In this document: piece by piece, positions 7,879-15,932 of the stretch
Numbering within the stretch: position 1 is the first letter of the stretch
How the letters are laid out: the number at the start of each line of letters is the position of its first letter
Source of the DNA: WVXT01 sp964403285
Lineage (GTDB): Bacteria; UBA6262; WVXT01
NCBI GenBank assembly: GCA_964403285.1
Contig: CAYOFG010000004.1
Span: 17,382 to 81,381 of the forward strand
Direction: 5' to 3'
DNA length: 64,000 nucleotides
Translations under genes and position numbers: made by a program
The notes under the pieces: model-generated
Databases searched by the model: none
Seen by the model: the letters and a program-made list of their open reading frames with translations, nothing else
Told to the model about the DNA's origin: nothing

Positions 7879-9078
7879 ATGGTAAGTCAACTATTTTTTC
7901 CCAGGGGTTTTTTTCTAAACGGAATCGGTTCCGGGATAAGAGATAGAAAAAAAAGAGATATAGCTCTCATCTATTCGGAAATTCCCTGTGTGGCAGCTGG
8001 GCTGTTCACTAAAAATAGAGTGAAGGCAGCTCCCGTCATAATCTCTAAAAGACATTTAAGAAATGGACGGGCGCAGGCGATTCTGGTCAATTCGGGTTGT
8101 GCAAATGCCTGCACGGGAAATAAAGGAATGGAAGATGCAGAGATGATGGCTTATGATTTGGCTTGTCATCTGGGTATGAGAAAGGAAGATGTTCTTCTTG
8201 CCTCCACAGGGGTAATTGGTCGATTCCTGCCTATGAATCGAGTTAAACACGGTATTAGGAAGATAACCGAAACTATAGGGAACCCTTCTAAGCCTGAATT
8301 TTTTGCTGAAGCAATTATGACCACTGACACTACTGCCAAAATAATCAGCAGGCAATTTTTGACTCAGAATCGCAAGAGAGCAGTCATCTGTGGATTGGCC
8401 AAAGGCGCAGGAATGATTCATCCTGACCTGGCCACTCTTCTCTGCTTCATAATTACTGACATAGCTATCCACAAGAGATTGCTTGAAAGATCGTTAATGA
8501 CTGCGGTGGAAGGATCGTTTAACTCCCTCACTATTGACGGTGATATGAGCACCAACGATTCTGTTTTTATCCTCGCCAATGGCCGAGCAGGGAATAGACC
8601 AATAAATGGTGCAAATCGTGATTTTTTGAAGTTCCAGAATAATCTCAATGAGGTGACGAGAGGGCTGGCGGAGTTGATTGCCCGGGATGGAGAGGGAGCA
8701 ACAAAATTGGTCAGGATAGTAGTGAGGAATGCAGAGAGTGATGTAAATGCAAAAAAGATAGCCCGGCATATCGCCACCTCTCTTTTAGTTAAGACAGCCC
8801 TGTATGGCTCTGACCCCAACTGGGGAAGGTTAATGGCAGCAATTGGTTCATCGGGAATAAGAATTAACCCCCGGAGAATAGATATCTATTTTGGTAAATT
8901 GCAGGTAACCAGAAATGGCCAGCCGGCATCTTATTCTGAAATAGAGGCTAAGAGAATATTAGAAAATAAGGAAATAGAAATAGTGATAGATTTGAAACAA
9001 GGAAGAGGTGGAGCCAAAGTCTATACCTGCGATTTGACTCCCGATTACGTAAAGATAAATTCATGTTATAGTACATAG
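7879..9078 (+). CDS. argJ: Glutamate N-acetyltransferase ArgJ
   Basis: 399 residues. ArgJ moves acetyl from N-acetylornithine to glutamate, and some members also acetylate from acetyl-CoA. The precursor cleaves itself before the nucleophile, Thr186 in KGAGMIHPDLATLLCF. EGATKLV in the beta chain and the C-terminal DLTPDYVKINS..YST end, typical of the family, are present. Pairing with argC is standard. The rest of the arginine pathway is not in the window. Confidence 0.95.
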   Translation: MVSQLFFPRGFFLNGIGSGIRDRKKRDIALIYSEIPCVAAGLFTKNRVKAAPVIISKRHLRNGRAQAILVNSGCANACTGNKGMEDAEMMAYDLACHLGMRKEDVLLASTGVIGRFLPMNRVKHGIRKITETIGNPSKPEFFAEAIMTTDTTAKIISRQFLTQNRKRAVICGLAKGAGMIHPDLATLLCFIITDIAIHKRLLERSLMTAVEGSFNSLTIDGDMSTNDSVFILANGRAGNRPINGANRDFLKFQNNLNEVTRGLAELIARDGEGATKLVRIVVRNAESDVNAKKIARHIATSLLVKTALYGSDPNWGRLMAAIGSSGIRINPRRIDIYFGKLQVTRNGQPASYSEIEAKRILENKEIEIVIDLKQGRGGAKVYTCDLTPDYVKINSCYST

Positions 9079-9108
9079 TAGCTGCAGAGCGAAGCTCTGC
9101 TTTAAAAT

Positions 9109-9163
9109 GGAGTAGCAGAGCTTGCTCTGCGTTATTATCGCTCCGATGAATCGGAGCTACTCC
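9109..9163. repeat. Palindromic repeat, GGAGTAGC...GCTACTCC family
   Basis: The outer arms GGAGTAGC (9109-9116) and GCTACTCC (9156-9163) enclose two hairpins, GCAGAGC/GCTCTGC and CTCCGAT/ATCGGAG. A related stretch, 9079-9100, precedes it. Copies are at 28788-28855 and 60127-60181. It ends two bases before the tsaC ATG. Confidence 0.8.
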
Positions 9164-9164
9164 A

Positions 9165-9776
9165 ATGGGAAAGATAATTAAGATTAATTCTGAGAAGCCC
9201 GAAAGGAAAATAATTGGAGAGGCCGTACGTGTATTGAGAAGAGGGGGTCTTGTGATTTTTCCCACAGATACTGTTTACGGGTTGGGAGCAAGCATTCGCT
9301 TTCCTGAAACAATAAGGAAAATTTACCGCATAAAGAAAAGGTCCGGGAGGAAACCTTTAGTTTTTCTGGTTGGCTTCAAAAAAGATATAGGAAAGTTCAC
9401 TAATAAGTTATCTAACGAAGAAAAAAGACTGGTAAGGGATTTCTGGCCAGGTGCTCTGACTTTAGTTTTTCCTTCTAAAAAGTATAATACAATCGCTTTG
9501 AGAATGCCAGACCACAGAATAGCTCTGGGATTGATTAGGGGTGCCGGGCCATTAGCTGTGACCAGCGCCAATCTTTCCGGCAAGAAGGAGAATGTGACAC
9601 TTAAAACAGTGGGAAGTCGTCTCTTAAAAGAGACCAATTTGTGTATTGATGGCGGCAAGGCTCCCCGGAGAAGTGTCTCCACTGTCGTGGATGTGACCAA
9701 GCATCCTTTCCAGGTAATCAGGGAAGGATGCATAAAAGAGAAAGAACTGAGAGAGGCGATAAAAAGTAAAATCTGA
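9165..9776 (+). CDS. tsaC: L-threonylcarbamoyladenylate synthase
   Basis: 203 residues of the Sua5/YciO/YrdC family. The enzyme makes threonylcarbamoyl-AMP from threonine, bicarbonate and ATP for the t6A37 modification of ANN-decoding tRNAs. GGLVIFPTDTVYGLG, KKRSGRKPL, WPGALTLVF and VTSANLSG motifs are present in order. The short form lacks the C-terminal Sua5 domain. No ribosome site is visible because a palindromic repeat ends two bases upstream. It sits before a phosphatase and glyA, as in the Bacillus ywlC-ywlE-glyA region. Confidence 0.93.
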   Translation: MGKIIKINSEKPERKIIGEAVRVLRRGGLVIFPTDTVYGLGASIRFPETIRKIYRIKKRSGRKPLVFLVGFKKDIGKFTNKLSNEEKRLVRDFWPGALTLVFPSKKYNTIALRMPDHRIALGLIRGAGPLAVTSANLSGKKENVTLKTVGSRLLKETNLCIDGGKAPRRSVSTVVDVTKHPFQVIREGCIKEKELREAIKSKI

Positions 9777-9777
9777 A

Positions 9778-10236
9778 ATGTACAAGAAAATTCTTTTTGT
9801 TTGTACCGGTAATACCTGTCGTAGCGTAATGGCACAAGGACTATTAAGGAAAATGCTGAGCGAGGAAGGAATAAAGGATGTAGAAGTGAGTTCCGCTGGA
9901 ATTGCTGCTCTGCCTTCCTTTGCTATTTATGGTGTACTGGAAAAAGTATTAAAAGAAGAGGGTATCGAGATTTTCAACCATAAACCTACCCGAGTCACTG
10001 CGGATATAGTTAAAGACGCTGATCTGATTCTGGTGATGGAGAGAAGACACAAAGAGGCTATTCTGGAGATGGCTCCGGAAGCAGAAAACAGAGTATTTCT
10101 ATTGAAAAAGTTTGCCGGGGAAAAAGAGAATTTAGATATTCCCGATCCTATTGGTCAGCCCGAAGAGGCCTATCTAAGCAGTCTACAGGAAATTAAGGGA
10201 TATTTGATCAAAATACTGAAGAAAATAAAAGGATAA
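9778..10236 (+). CDS. Low-molecular-weight phosphatase, likely protein-arginine type
   Basis: 152 residues. The P-loop CTGNTCRS has nucleophile Cys9 and Arg15. The general-acid loop is DPIGQP. In this family Ile at the fifth loop position favours phosphotyrosine, while Thr, as in Bacillus YwlE, favours phosphoarginine; here it is Thr13. That and the tsaC-phosphatase-glyA order, matching Bacillus ywlC-ywlE-glyA, suggest a protein-arginine phosphatase. No arginine kinase (McsB) is in the window. Protein-tyrosine phosphatase is the alternative. Confidence 0.8.
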   Translation: MYKKILFVCTGNTCRSVMAQGLLRKMLSEEGIKDVEVSSAGIAALPSFAIYGVLEKVLKEEGIEIFNHKPTRVTADIVKDADLILVMERRHKEAILEMAPEAENRVFLLKKFAGEKENLDIPDPIGQPEEAYLSSLQEIKGYLIKILKKIKG

Positions 10237-10260
10237 TTCTAAATAATTAAGGAGAAGAAA

Positions 10261-11514
10261 ATGTCAAGCTTGAAGCGACTCGATTGTGAAGTTTACAGAG
10301 CAATCCAGTTGGAGACTAAAAGGCAAGCGGAAAATCTTGAGTTGATTGCTTCTGAAAACTTTGTCTCCGAAGCAGTTCTGGAAGCTCAAGGCTCAGTGAT
10401 GACCAACAAGTATGCAGAAGGTTATCCCAGCCATAGATTCTACGGGGGATGTGAATATTACGATGTAGTGGAATCTTTAGCCATTGAGCGCGCCAAAAAG
10501 TTGTTCGGTTGTGACCATGTGAACGTTCAGGCTCATTCCGGGACCCAGGCAAATATGGCGGTCTACTTTGCCGTTCTTGAGCCGGGAGATACAATTATGG
10601 GGATGCACCTGTCGCATGGAGGACACCTTTCCCATGGCCATCCTACGAGTTTCTCTGGCAAATATTTTAAGACTGTACCTATAGGTGTATCCAAAAAGAC
10701 AGGACGTATAGATTACCGGGAGATGAGGAACCTGGCCATCAAACATAAGCCAAAATTGATTGTTGCTGGGGCCTCTGCCTATTCCAGGATTATAGATTTC
10801 GGGAAGTTCAGAGAGGTCTGCGACAGGGTGGGTGCTTTTCTGATGGCTGATGTTGCCCATATAGCGGGATTAATCGCTGCTCGCCTGCATCCTTCTCCCA
10901 TTCCTTATGCTGACTTTGTAACCACTACAACGCATAAGACGCTTCGCGGACCAAGAGGCGGAATGATAATGTGTAAGAAGAGATACGCTTCGCTTATAGA
11001 CAAAAATATCTTTCCTGGAATACAGGGAGGTCCTCTCATGCACGTTATTGCTGCCAAAGCTGTGGCCTTTAAAGAGGCGCTTACGCCGGGATTCAGAAAA
11101 TATCAGGCGCAGATAGTGAAAAATGCCAGGGCGCTGGCTGAAGGATTGATGAAGAGAGGATTCAAGATCGTTTCTGGAGGTACGGATACACACCTGATGC
11201 TGGTAGACCTTAGAAATAAGAGATTGACCGGAGATATAGCTGAAGAAGTTTTAGATCAGGCAGGTATTACGGTTAATAAGAATAGTATTCCCTACGATAT
11301 AGAGAAACCCTTTGTGACCAGCGGGATTCGTTTGGGGACACCAGCCCTGACCACCAGGGGAATGGTGGAAAGCGATATGGAGAAAATTGCCGACTTGATA
11401 TCAGATGCCCTCGATCATCGTTACGATGAGGACTATCTCGCCGGCTTGAAAAACGAAGTACGTAAACTAACCAAAAAATTTCCCTTATACAAGAAGAGAC
11501 TGAGAAAGGAATAA
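10261..11514 (+). CDS. glyA: Serine hydroxymethyltransferase
   Basis: 417 residues, typical. This PLP enzyme interconverts serine and glycine with tetrahydrofolate and methylene-tetrahydrofolate, so it links the one-carbon genes downstream to amino acids. The N-terminus has the usual LELIASENFVS and YAEGYPSHRFYGG. The PLP lysine is Lys226 in TTTTHKTLRGPRGG. The ribosome site is AAGGAGAAG. Confidence 0.97.
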   Translation: MSSLKRLDCEVYRAIQLETKRQAENLELIASENFVSEAVLEAQGSVMTNKYAEGYPSHRFYGGCEYYDVVESLAIERAKKLFGCDHVNVQAHSGTQANMAVYFAVLEPGDTIMGMHLSHGGHLSHGHPTSFSGKYFKTVPIGVSKKTGRIDYREMRNLAIKHKPKLIVAGASAYSRIIDFGKFREVCDRVGAFLMADVAHIAGLIAARLHPSPIPYADFVTTTTHKTLRGPRGGMIMCKKRYASLIDKNIFPGIQGGPLMHVIAAKAVAFKEALTPGFRKYQAQIVKNARALAEGLMKRGFKIVSGGTDTHLMLVDLRNKRLTGDIAEEVLDQAGITVNKNSIPYDIEKPFVTSGIRLGTPALTTRGMVESDMEKIADLISDALDHRYDEDYLAGLKNEVRKLTKKFPLYKKRLRKE

Positions 11515-11562
11515 TCGGACAACCCATAGCGGAATTATCTTTTCATTCCTGGTATAAATTAG

Positions 11563-12573
11563 ATGCTTATCTCTTATATTCTTGTCTTTCTCCTTTCAGG
11601 ACTAATTTCCTTAGGAGCCACGCCTCTAATTCTTCTCCTGGCGAGAAAGTTCGGGGTAATGGATAGGCCAAGTGAACGCAAAGTCCACCGTGGACTGGTT
11701 CCCTCCTGGGGTGGGTTGGCAATCTATGTTGCCTTTAGCGGTTCCATAGCATTAATCTTTCTTTTCCATGATGCTTTCCACCTTCTGCTTCGCTACCACC
11801 ATTTTCTGGTCCAAAAGTATTTGGTAGGAATATTTTTGGGAGCAACAATTATCACTGTTTTAGGGTTAATTGACGATAAGAGAGGGCTCAATCCCACCGT
11901 TAAATTACTTGGCCAGGTTATTGCAGTCTTATTTCTACTCTGGTATGGGATAAGAATCGCGGGAATAAACAATCCTTTTGGTAAAACATATATTGAATTC
12001 TCGTTATACTTAAGTTTTTTAATTACAATCATTTGGACAGTCACTTTCATTAACTCCATCAATTTTATTGACGGACTCGATGGATTAGCCGCAGGCATAG
12101 TGGTAATTGCTTCCCTTACCTTTTTTGTTATCACTCTTTTTCAAATCGATAAGCAGAGCAATGTAGTAATTATTAACAGGCTGGAACTGGTAGCTATTAT
12201 GGCTATGGCATTGGTGGGAAGTACAGGCGGGTTTCTACTTTACAATTTCCATCCTGCAAGAATTTTTATGGGCGACACTGGCAGTATGTTTCTGGGATTT
12301 ATCCTGGGGGCGATTACAATAATGGGAACATTGAAAACTGTGGCTACAATTGCTCTATTAGTTCCCATTATGGTAATAGGGCTTCCTTTATTGGACACTT
12401 TCCTCACTGTTCTTCGACGCTTGAAGAGGAGAAAACCTCTTCTGCAAGCTGACAGGGAACACCTCCACCATCGCTTATTGGACTATGGCTGGGGCCAGAA
12501 AAGGACAGTTCTTTTAATGTATGGAATCTCCGTGGTATTGGCATTGGGAGCAATACTTTTAACTATTCTTTAA
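11563..12573 (+). CDS. Undecaprenyl-phosphate N-acetylhexosamine-1-P transferase
   Basis: 336 residues with about ten membrane spans, of the MraY/WecA/TagO superfamily. It would transfer a sugar-1-phosphate from a UDP-sugar to undecaprenyl phosphate to start surface polysaccharide synthesis. Motifs: RKVHRGLVPSWGG, DDKRGLNP, NFIDGLDGLA (active-site Asp), FMGDTGSM, and the basic loop REHLHHRL that marks the WecA/TagO branch rather than MraY. The neighbour wecB, making UDP-ManNAc, fits. Confidence 0.88.
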   Translation: MLISYILVFLLSGLISLGATPLILLLARKFGVMDRPSERKVHRGLVPSWGGLAIYVAFSGSIALIFLFHDAFHLLLRYHHFLVQKYLVGIFLGATIITVLGLIDDKRGLNPTVKLLGQVIAVLFLLWYGIRIAGINNPFGKTYIEFSLYLSFLITIIWTVTFINSINFIDGLDGLAAGIVVIASLTFFVITLFQIDKQSNVVIINRLELVAIMAMALVGSTGGFLLYNFHPARIFMGDTGSMFLGFILGAITIMGTLKTVATIALLVPIMVIGLPLLDTFLTVLRRLKRRKPLLQADREHLHHRLLDYGWGQKRTVLLMYGISVVLALGAILLTIL

Positions 12574-12580
12574 AGAAAAG

Positions 12581-12695
12581 GTAGTGTAGGGCTTTATCCC
12601 CCTCCCGATAAATCGGGACGCCCATAAACCCCGTTAGAAATGGATGTTAGGAATCCTTTCGGGGGAATTTCTAACGGGGTAAAGGGCTACACTAC
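12581..12695. repeat. Nested palindromic repeat
   Basis: The outer arms GTAGTGTAG (12581-12589) and CTACACTAC (12687-12695) enclose CCCGATAAATCGGG and perfect 14-base arms ACCCCGTTAGAAAT (12628-12641) / ATTTCTAACGGGGT (12667-12680). The inner arms match the repeat at 4885-4981. It separates the transferase gene from wecB. Confidence 0.8.
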
Positions 12696-12739
12696 GCACG
12701 ATTCTGGAGAAGAATTTTCTTCTTTAACTGGATTATTAT

Positions 12740-13882
12740 ATGAAAAAGATAATTTGTATCTTTGGCACAAGACCTGAAGCCATTAAGATGGCACCTGTGT
12801 TGAGAGAACTACAAAAGAAGAAAGATTTATTCAAAACCGTCGTGGTAGTTACCGCTCAACACAGAGAGATGCTCGACCAGGTCCTGAGACTATTTAATCT
12901 CCAATCTGATTATGATCTAAATATAATGCAAGGATCTCAGACCCTCTATTATATCACTACCAGCGCGCTTTCCAGGTTGGGAAAGGTAATTAATAGAGAG
13001 AATCCAGATTTCATTCTTGTCCAGGGGGATACCACGACAACTTTTGCAGCTACGTTGGCTGCTTTTTATCAAAAAGTGCCCGTTGGTCATATTGAAGCAG
13101 GACTCCGTTCTTACGATAGATTAAATCCCTATCCTGAAGAAGTGAACAGGCTTCTCACAGATACCTTGTGTGATATCCACTTTGCTCCTACCCCCACGGC
13201 GAAAAGAAACCTCCTTAAAGAGAACATAAGGAACGAAGCCATTTTCGTAACGGGAAATACTGTGATCGATGCCCTCTATTTAGCCCTGAAGAAGCCGCAT
13301 CGGTTCAGGAACTCTGTTTTAAAAAAAATCGACTTCAGCAAGAAAAGAATAATCTTGCTCACTGCTCACCGTAGAGAAAATTGGGGAATTCCACTGGAGA
13401 ATATCTGTTTGAGTATTAAGAGACTTATCCACAAGTACGATGATTTGGAAATTGTCTATCCCGTCCATCTCAATCCCAAAGTGAAGAATGTTGTCTATAG
13501 AATACTGAAAAACTCTCCTCGCATCCATCTTATTAAACCATTAGATTATCTCGATTTTGTGAATCTTTTGAATAAGTGCTTCCTGGTATTAACTGATTCT
13601 GGCGGGCTGCAAGAGGAGGCGCCCTCTTTGGCTAAACCCGTGTTATTGTTAAGAGAGGTTACCGAAAGGCCAGAAGGCGTAAAGGCAGGTACTGTAAGGA
13701 TCGTTGGCTTATCCAAAGAGAGAATATTTAGAGAAACCTGTAAGTTAATCGAAAATAGGAGAATGTATAACAGGATGGCTAAATCAGTTAACCCCTATGG
13801 CGATGGAAAGGCATCCAAAAGAATAGTTGACGTCCTTTTATCCTATTTTAGGAAAAAAAGTGACAGGTACTTTTTTAAATGA
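12740..13882 (+). CDS. wecB: UDP-N-acetylglucosamine 2-epimerase
   Basis: 380 residues, non-hydrolysing type. It converts UDP-GlcNAc to UDP-ManNAc for surface polysaccharides. The motifs are in order: GTRPEAIKMAP at the start, GHIEAGLRSYDR, NPYPEEVNR, TAHRRENWG, and DSGGLQEEAPSLAKPVL with RPEG. The last codons (after about KKSDRY) fall inside a terminator-like palindrome, so the C-terminal tail was probably shaped by a repeat insertion. Confidence 0.95.
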   Translation: MKKIICIFGTRPEAIKMAPVLRELQKKKDLFKTVVVVTAQHREMLDQVLRLFNLQSDYDLNIMQGSQTLYYITTSALSRLGKVINRENPDFILVQGDTTTTFAATLAAFYQKVPVGHIEAGLRSYDRLNPYPEEVNRLLTDTLCDIHFAPTPTAKRNLLKENIRNEAIFVTGNTVIDALYLALKKPHRFRNSVLKKIDFSKKRIILLTAHRRENWGIPLENICLSIKRLIHKYDDLEIVYPVHLNPKVKNVVYRILKNSPRIHLIKPLDYLDFVNLLNKCFLVLTDSGGLQEEAPSLAKPVLLLREVTERPEGVKAGTVRIVGLSKERIFRETCKLIENRRMYNRMAKSVNPYGDGKASKRIVDVLLSYFRKKSDRYFFK

Positions 13883-13902
13883 AATGTACCTGTCACCTTT
13901 TT
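13860..13902 (+). terminator. Terminator-like palindrome over the wecB stop
   Basis: GTGACAGGTAC (13860-13870) pairs perfectly with GTACCTGTCAC (13886-13896), followed by C and five T. The left arm is coding for the end of WecB and the stop codon lies in the loop. Confidence 0.7.
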
Positions 13903-13913
13903 GGGAAAGAGAG

Positions 13914-14252
13914 ATGATAGAACATTATAGTTTTGGCAGGATAGTTATCGACGGAAAAGAATACACCTCTGATGTGATAATATACCCCGACCACGTTGAT
14001 GGTAATTGGTGGAGAAAAGAAGGGCATCGACTGCAAGTAGTTGACATTAAGAAAGCTATACAGGATAAGCCCGAGATTCTAATTGTTGGTACAGGAGCTT
14101 CAGGGTTAATGGAAGTCCCTGAGGATGTTGAAAATTATATAACTTCCCAAGGGATAAAATTAGTTGTAGATACGACCAAAAAAGCTTGCGATGAGTATAA
14201 TCGACTTTGCCCATCGGGTAAAACCATCGCTGCCCTCCACCTCACCTGCTAA
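13914..14252 (+). CDS. Mth938-like domain protein
   Basis: 112 residues from ATG 13914, which has a GGGAAAGAGAG ribosome site; the frame extends upstream to 13827 but would overlap the wecB terminator. It matches the Mth938-like fold (AAMDC/NDUFAF3 relatives): FGRIVIDGKEYTSDVII, then the glycine-rich ILIVGTGASGLM and a Rossmann-like alpha/beta end. The biochemical role is unknown. It is next to a flavin reductase gene. Confidence 0.8.
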   Translation: MIEHYSFGRIVIDGKEYTSDVIIYPDHVDGNWWRKEGHRLQVVDIKKAIQDKPEILIVGTGASGLMEVPEDVENYITSQGIKLVVDTTKKACDEYNRLCPSGKTIAALHLTC

Positions 14253-14264
14253 CAGGAGGTCATT

Positions 14265-14807
14265 ATGAAAATAGAGCCCATATACTGGTACAAACTCCTA
14301 AGTCCCAGGGCTGTTGTTTTAATTTCCACAGTAAACAAGAAGGGCATCTCTAATGCTGCCCCTTTTAGTTTTGTAATGCCGGCTTCAGTGGAACCACCAA
14401 TGATTGCCTTTGCTTCAGACCCGGAACACCACACCATATCCAATATCAGGGAGATGGGAGATTTTGCAGTGAATATTCCCGGAGTGGAAATGCTTAATCA
14501 ACTGTGGACCTGTGGCGAAGATTTTCCTGAAGGAGTCAGCGAGATCAAAAAAGCGCACCTTACTGAAAAGAAATCTAAAAAGATAAAATCACCAAAAGTA
14601 GCGGAAGCGCTGGCTCAATTTGAATGTAAGCTGGAAGCAATGTATGAAGCCGGGGACCACATAATTGTAGTGGGAAGAGTAGTGGATGCGGAAGTGAAAA
14701 AAAGACTTTTTGCCAAAGGAAAATATAACCTTTTAAAGGCCAGACCACTCTCGCATGTGGGAGGTAATGAATTTACCCTGCCAGAGAAAATTATCCGGGT
14801 AAGATAA
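14265..14807 (+). CDS. Flavin reductase family protein (FMN split barrel)
   Basis: 180 residues of the flavin-reductase-like FMN-binding split-barrel group. PRAVVLISTVNKKGISNAAPFSF near the N-terminus and FAVNIPG are typical. Members use or reduce FMN, but the substrate cannot be predicted. ATG 14265 has a strong AGGAGG site 7 bases upstream. It follows the Mth938-like gene by 12 bases. No repeat is found here. Confidence 0.82.
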   Translation: MKIEPIYWYKLLSPRAVVLISTVNKKGISNAAPFSFVMPASVEPPMIAFASDPEHHTISNIREMGDFAVNIPGVEMLNQLWTCGEDFPEGVSEIKKAHLTEKKSKKIKSPKVAEALAQFECKLEAMYEAGDHIIVVGRVVDAEVKKRLFAKGKYNLLKARPLSHVGGNEFTLPEKIIRVR

Positions 14808-14868
14808 CTTTTTTGACACACATTAGTAGTTCAAAGAACAGTTTATCCTCGAGAGTTCCCTTATTTAC

Positions 14869-14896
14869 TTGACAATTAAAAAATTAATTTTATAAA
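14869..14896 (+). promoter_or_regulatory. Promoter of panE-fhs operon
   Basis: TTGACA (14869-14874), 16-base spacer, TATAAA (14891-14896). The Rex operator starts 36 bases after the -10, in the leader. Confidence 0.75.
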
Positions 14897-14932
14897 ATTG
14901 GGATTTAGAAGTTTTTTATTTTTTGGGAACGA

Positions 14933-14952
14933 TTTGTGAAAATTTTCACAAA
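14933..14952. promoter_or_regulatory. Rex operator, perfect 20-base palindrome
   Basis: TTTGTGAAAATTTTCACAAA is perfectly symmetric and contains the Rex consensus TTGTGAA-N4-TTCACAA. A rex gene is in this window at 44530. Position downstream of the promoter suggests repression when the NADH/NAD+ ratio is low. It controls panE, fhs and probably the genes that follow. Confidence 0.88.
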
Positions 14953-14984
14953 AACGCAGCCATCGAAAGAAACAGGCTTGAAGA

Positions 14985-15932
14985 ATGAAGATAGGAATTG
15001 TGGGCGCCGGGGCAATGGGTGGGTTATTTGGTGTAATGCTCACCAGAGCAGGGCAGGATGTTTGGCTAATTGACAATCATAAGCAAAGAGCGGAAAAGAT
15101 AAATAGAGAAGGACTGATTATAGAAGCAAGTAAATCTCTTGAGTCCAGGGAACCTAAACAGGAAACAATAAAAATAAAAGTAACAACAGATCCTCAAGAA
15201 GTAGGTTCCTGCGATTTAGTTATCCTTTTCGTTAAAGCGTATGATACGGAAGAAGCCACCAGGAATTCTTTACCCCTAACTGGAAAGAATACAGTCTGGC
15301 TTACCCTGCAAAATGGTCTGGGAAACATTGAGAGGATGGATAAAATACTGGGTAAGGGTAGAGTGGTTGGTGGTATTACTTATCAAGGTGCTACTGTCCT
15401 GGAAGTGGGAAGAATAAAGCATGCGGGTTGTGGAAACACAGTAATTGGAGAGATTGACGGCAGGGAAAGTGAAAGAATAAGAGACATTTCACATATTTTC
15501 AATCAGGCGGGCATAGAGACTGAAATTTCTGATAACATAGAGGGTGTGTTGTGGGGTAAACTGTTAATCAATGCAGTGATTAACCCTTTAACAGCCATTA
15601 CCAGGGTGAGAAATGGCCAATTGCTGGAATCTCCCCTTTTAAAAGAGACGATGAAACTCATAGTGGAAGAGGCTATGCGAGTTCCCCTGAAGGAGGGAAT
15701 CAGACTACCATACGAGAGAGTATTTGAGAAAGTGGAGGAGTCCTGTTACGCCTCCAGGGACAACATTTCTTCTATGTTGCAGGATATATTGAGAAAGAAG
15801 AGAACGGAAGTGGATTTTATCAACGGTGCAATAGTTTCTGAAGCGGAAAAAATAGGGATATCTACACCATTGAATAAGGCTCTCTGGAATCTGGTAAAAT
15901 TCTTAGAAGGGAGGGCGGAATATGTTAAGTGA
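14985..15932 (+). CDS. panE: 2-dehydropantoate 2-reductase family protein
   Basis: 315 residues. The NADP-binding loop GAGAMGGLFG is at 7-16. The conserved WGKLLINAVINPLTAI segment carries the active-site Lys, and the C-terminal ketopantoate reductase helical domain follows. Known members reduce ketopantoate to pantoate for coenzyme A. It is first in the Rex-controlled operon and overlaps fhs by 11 bases, which links CoA supply to acetyl-CoA synthesis. Other 2-keto acid reductases in this family are possible. Confidence 0.85.
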   Translation: MKIGIVGAGAMGGLFGVMLTRAGQDVWLIDNHKQRAEKINREGLIIEASKSLESREPKQETIKIKVTTDPQEVGSCDLVILFVKAYDTEEATRNSLPLTGKNTVWLTLQNGLGNIERMDKILGKGRVVGGITYQGATVLEVGRIKHAGCGNTVIGEIDGRESERIRDISHIFNQAGIETEISDNIEGVLWGKLLINAVINPLTAITRVRNGQLLESPLLKETMKLIVEEAMRVPLKEGIRLPYERVFEKVEESCYASRDNISSMLQDILRKKRTEVDFINGAIVSEAEKIGISTPLNKALWNLVKFLEGRAEYVK

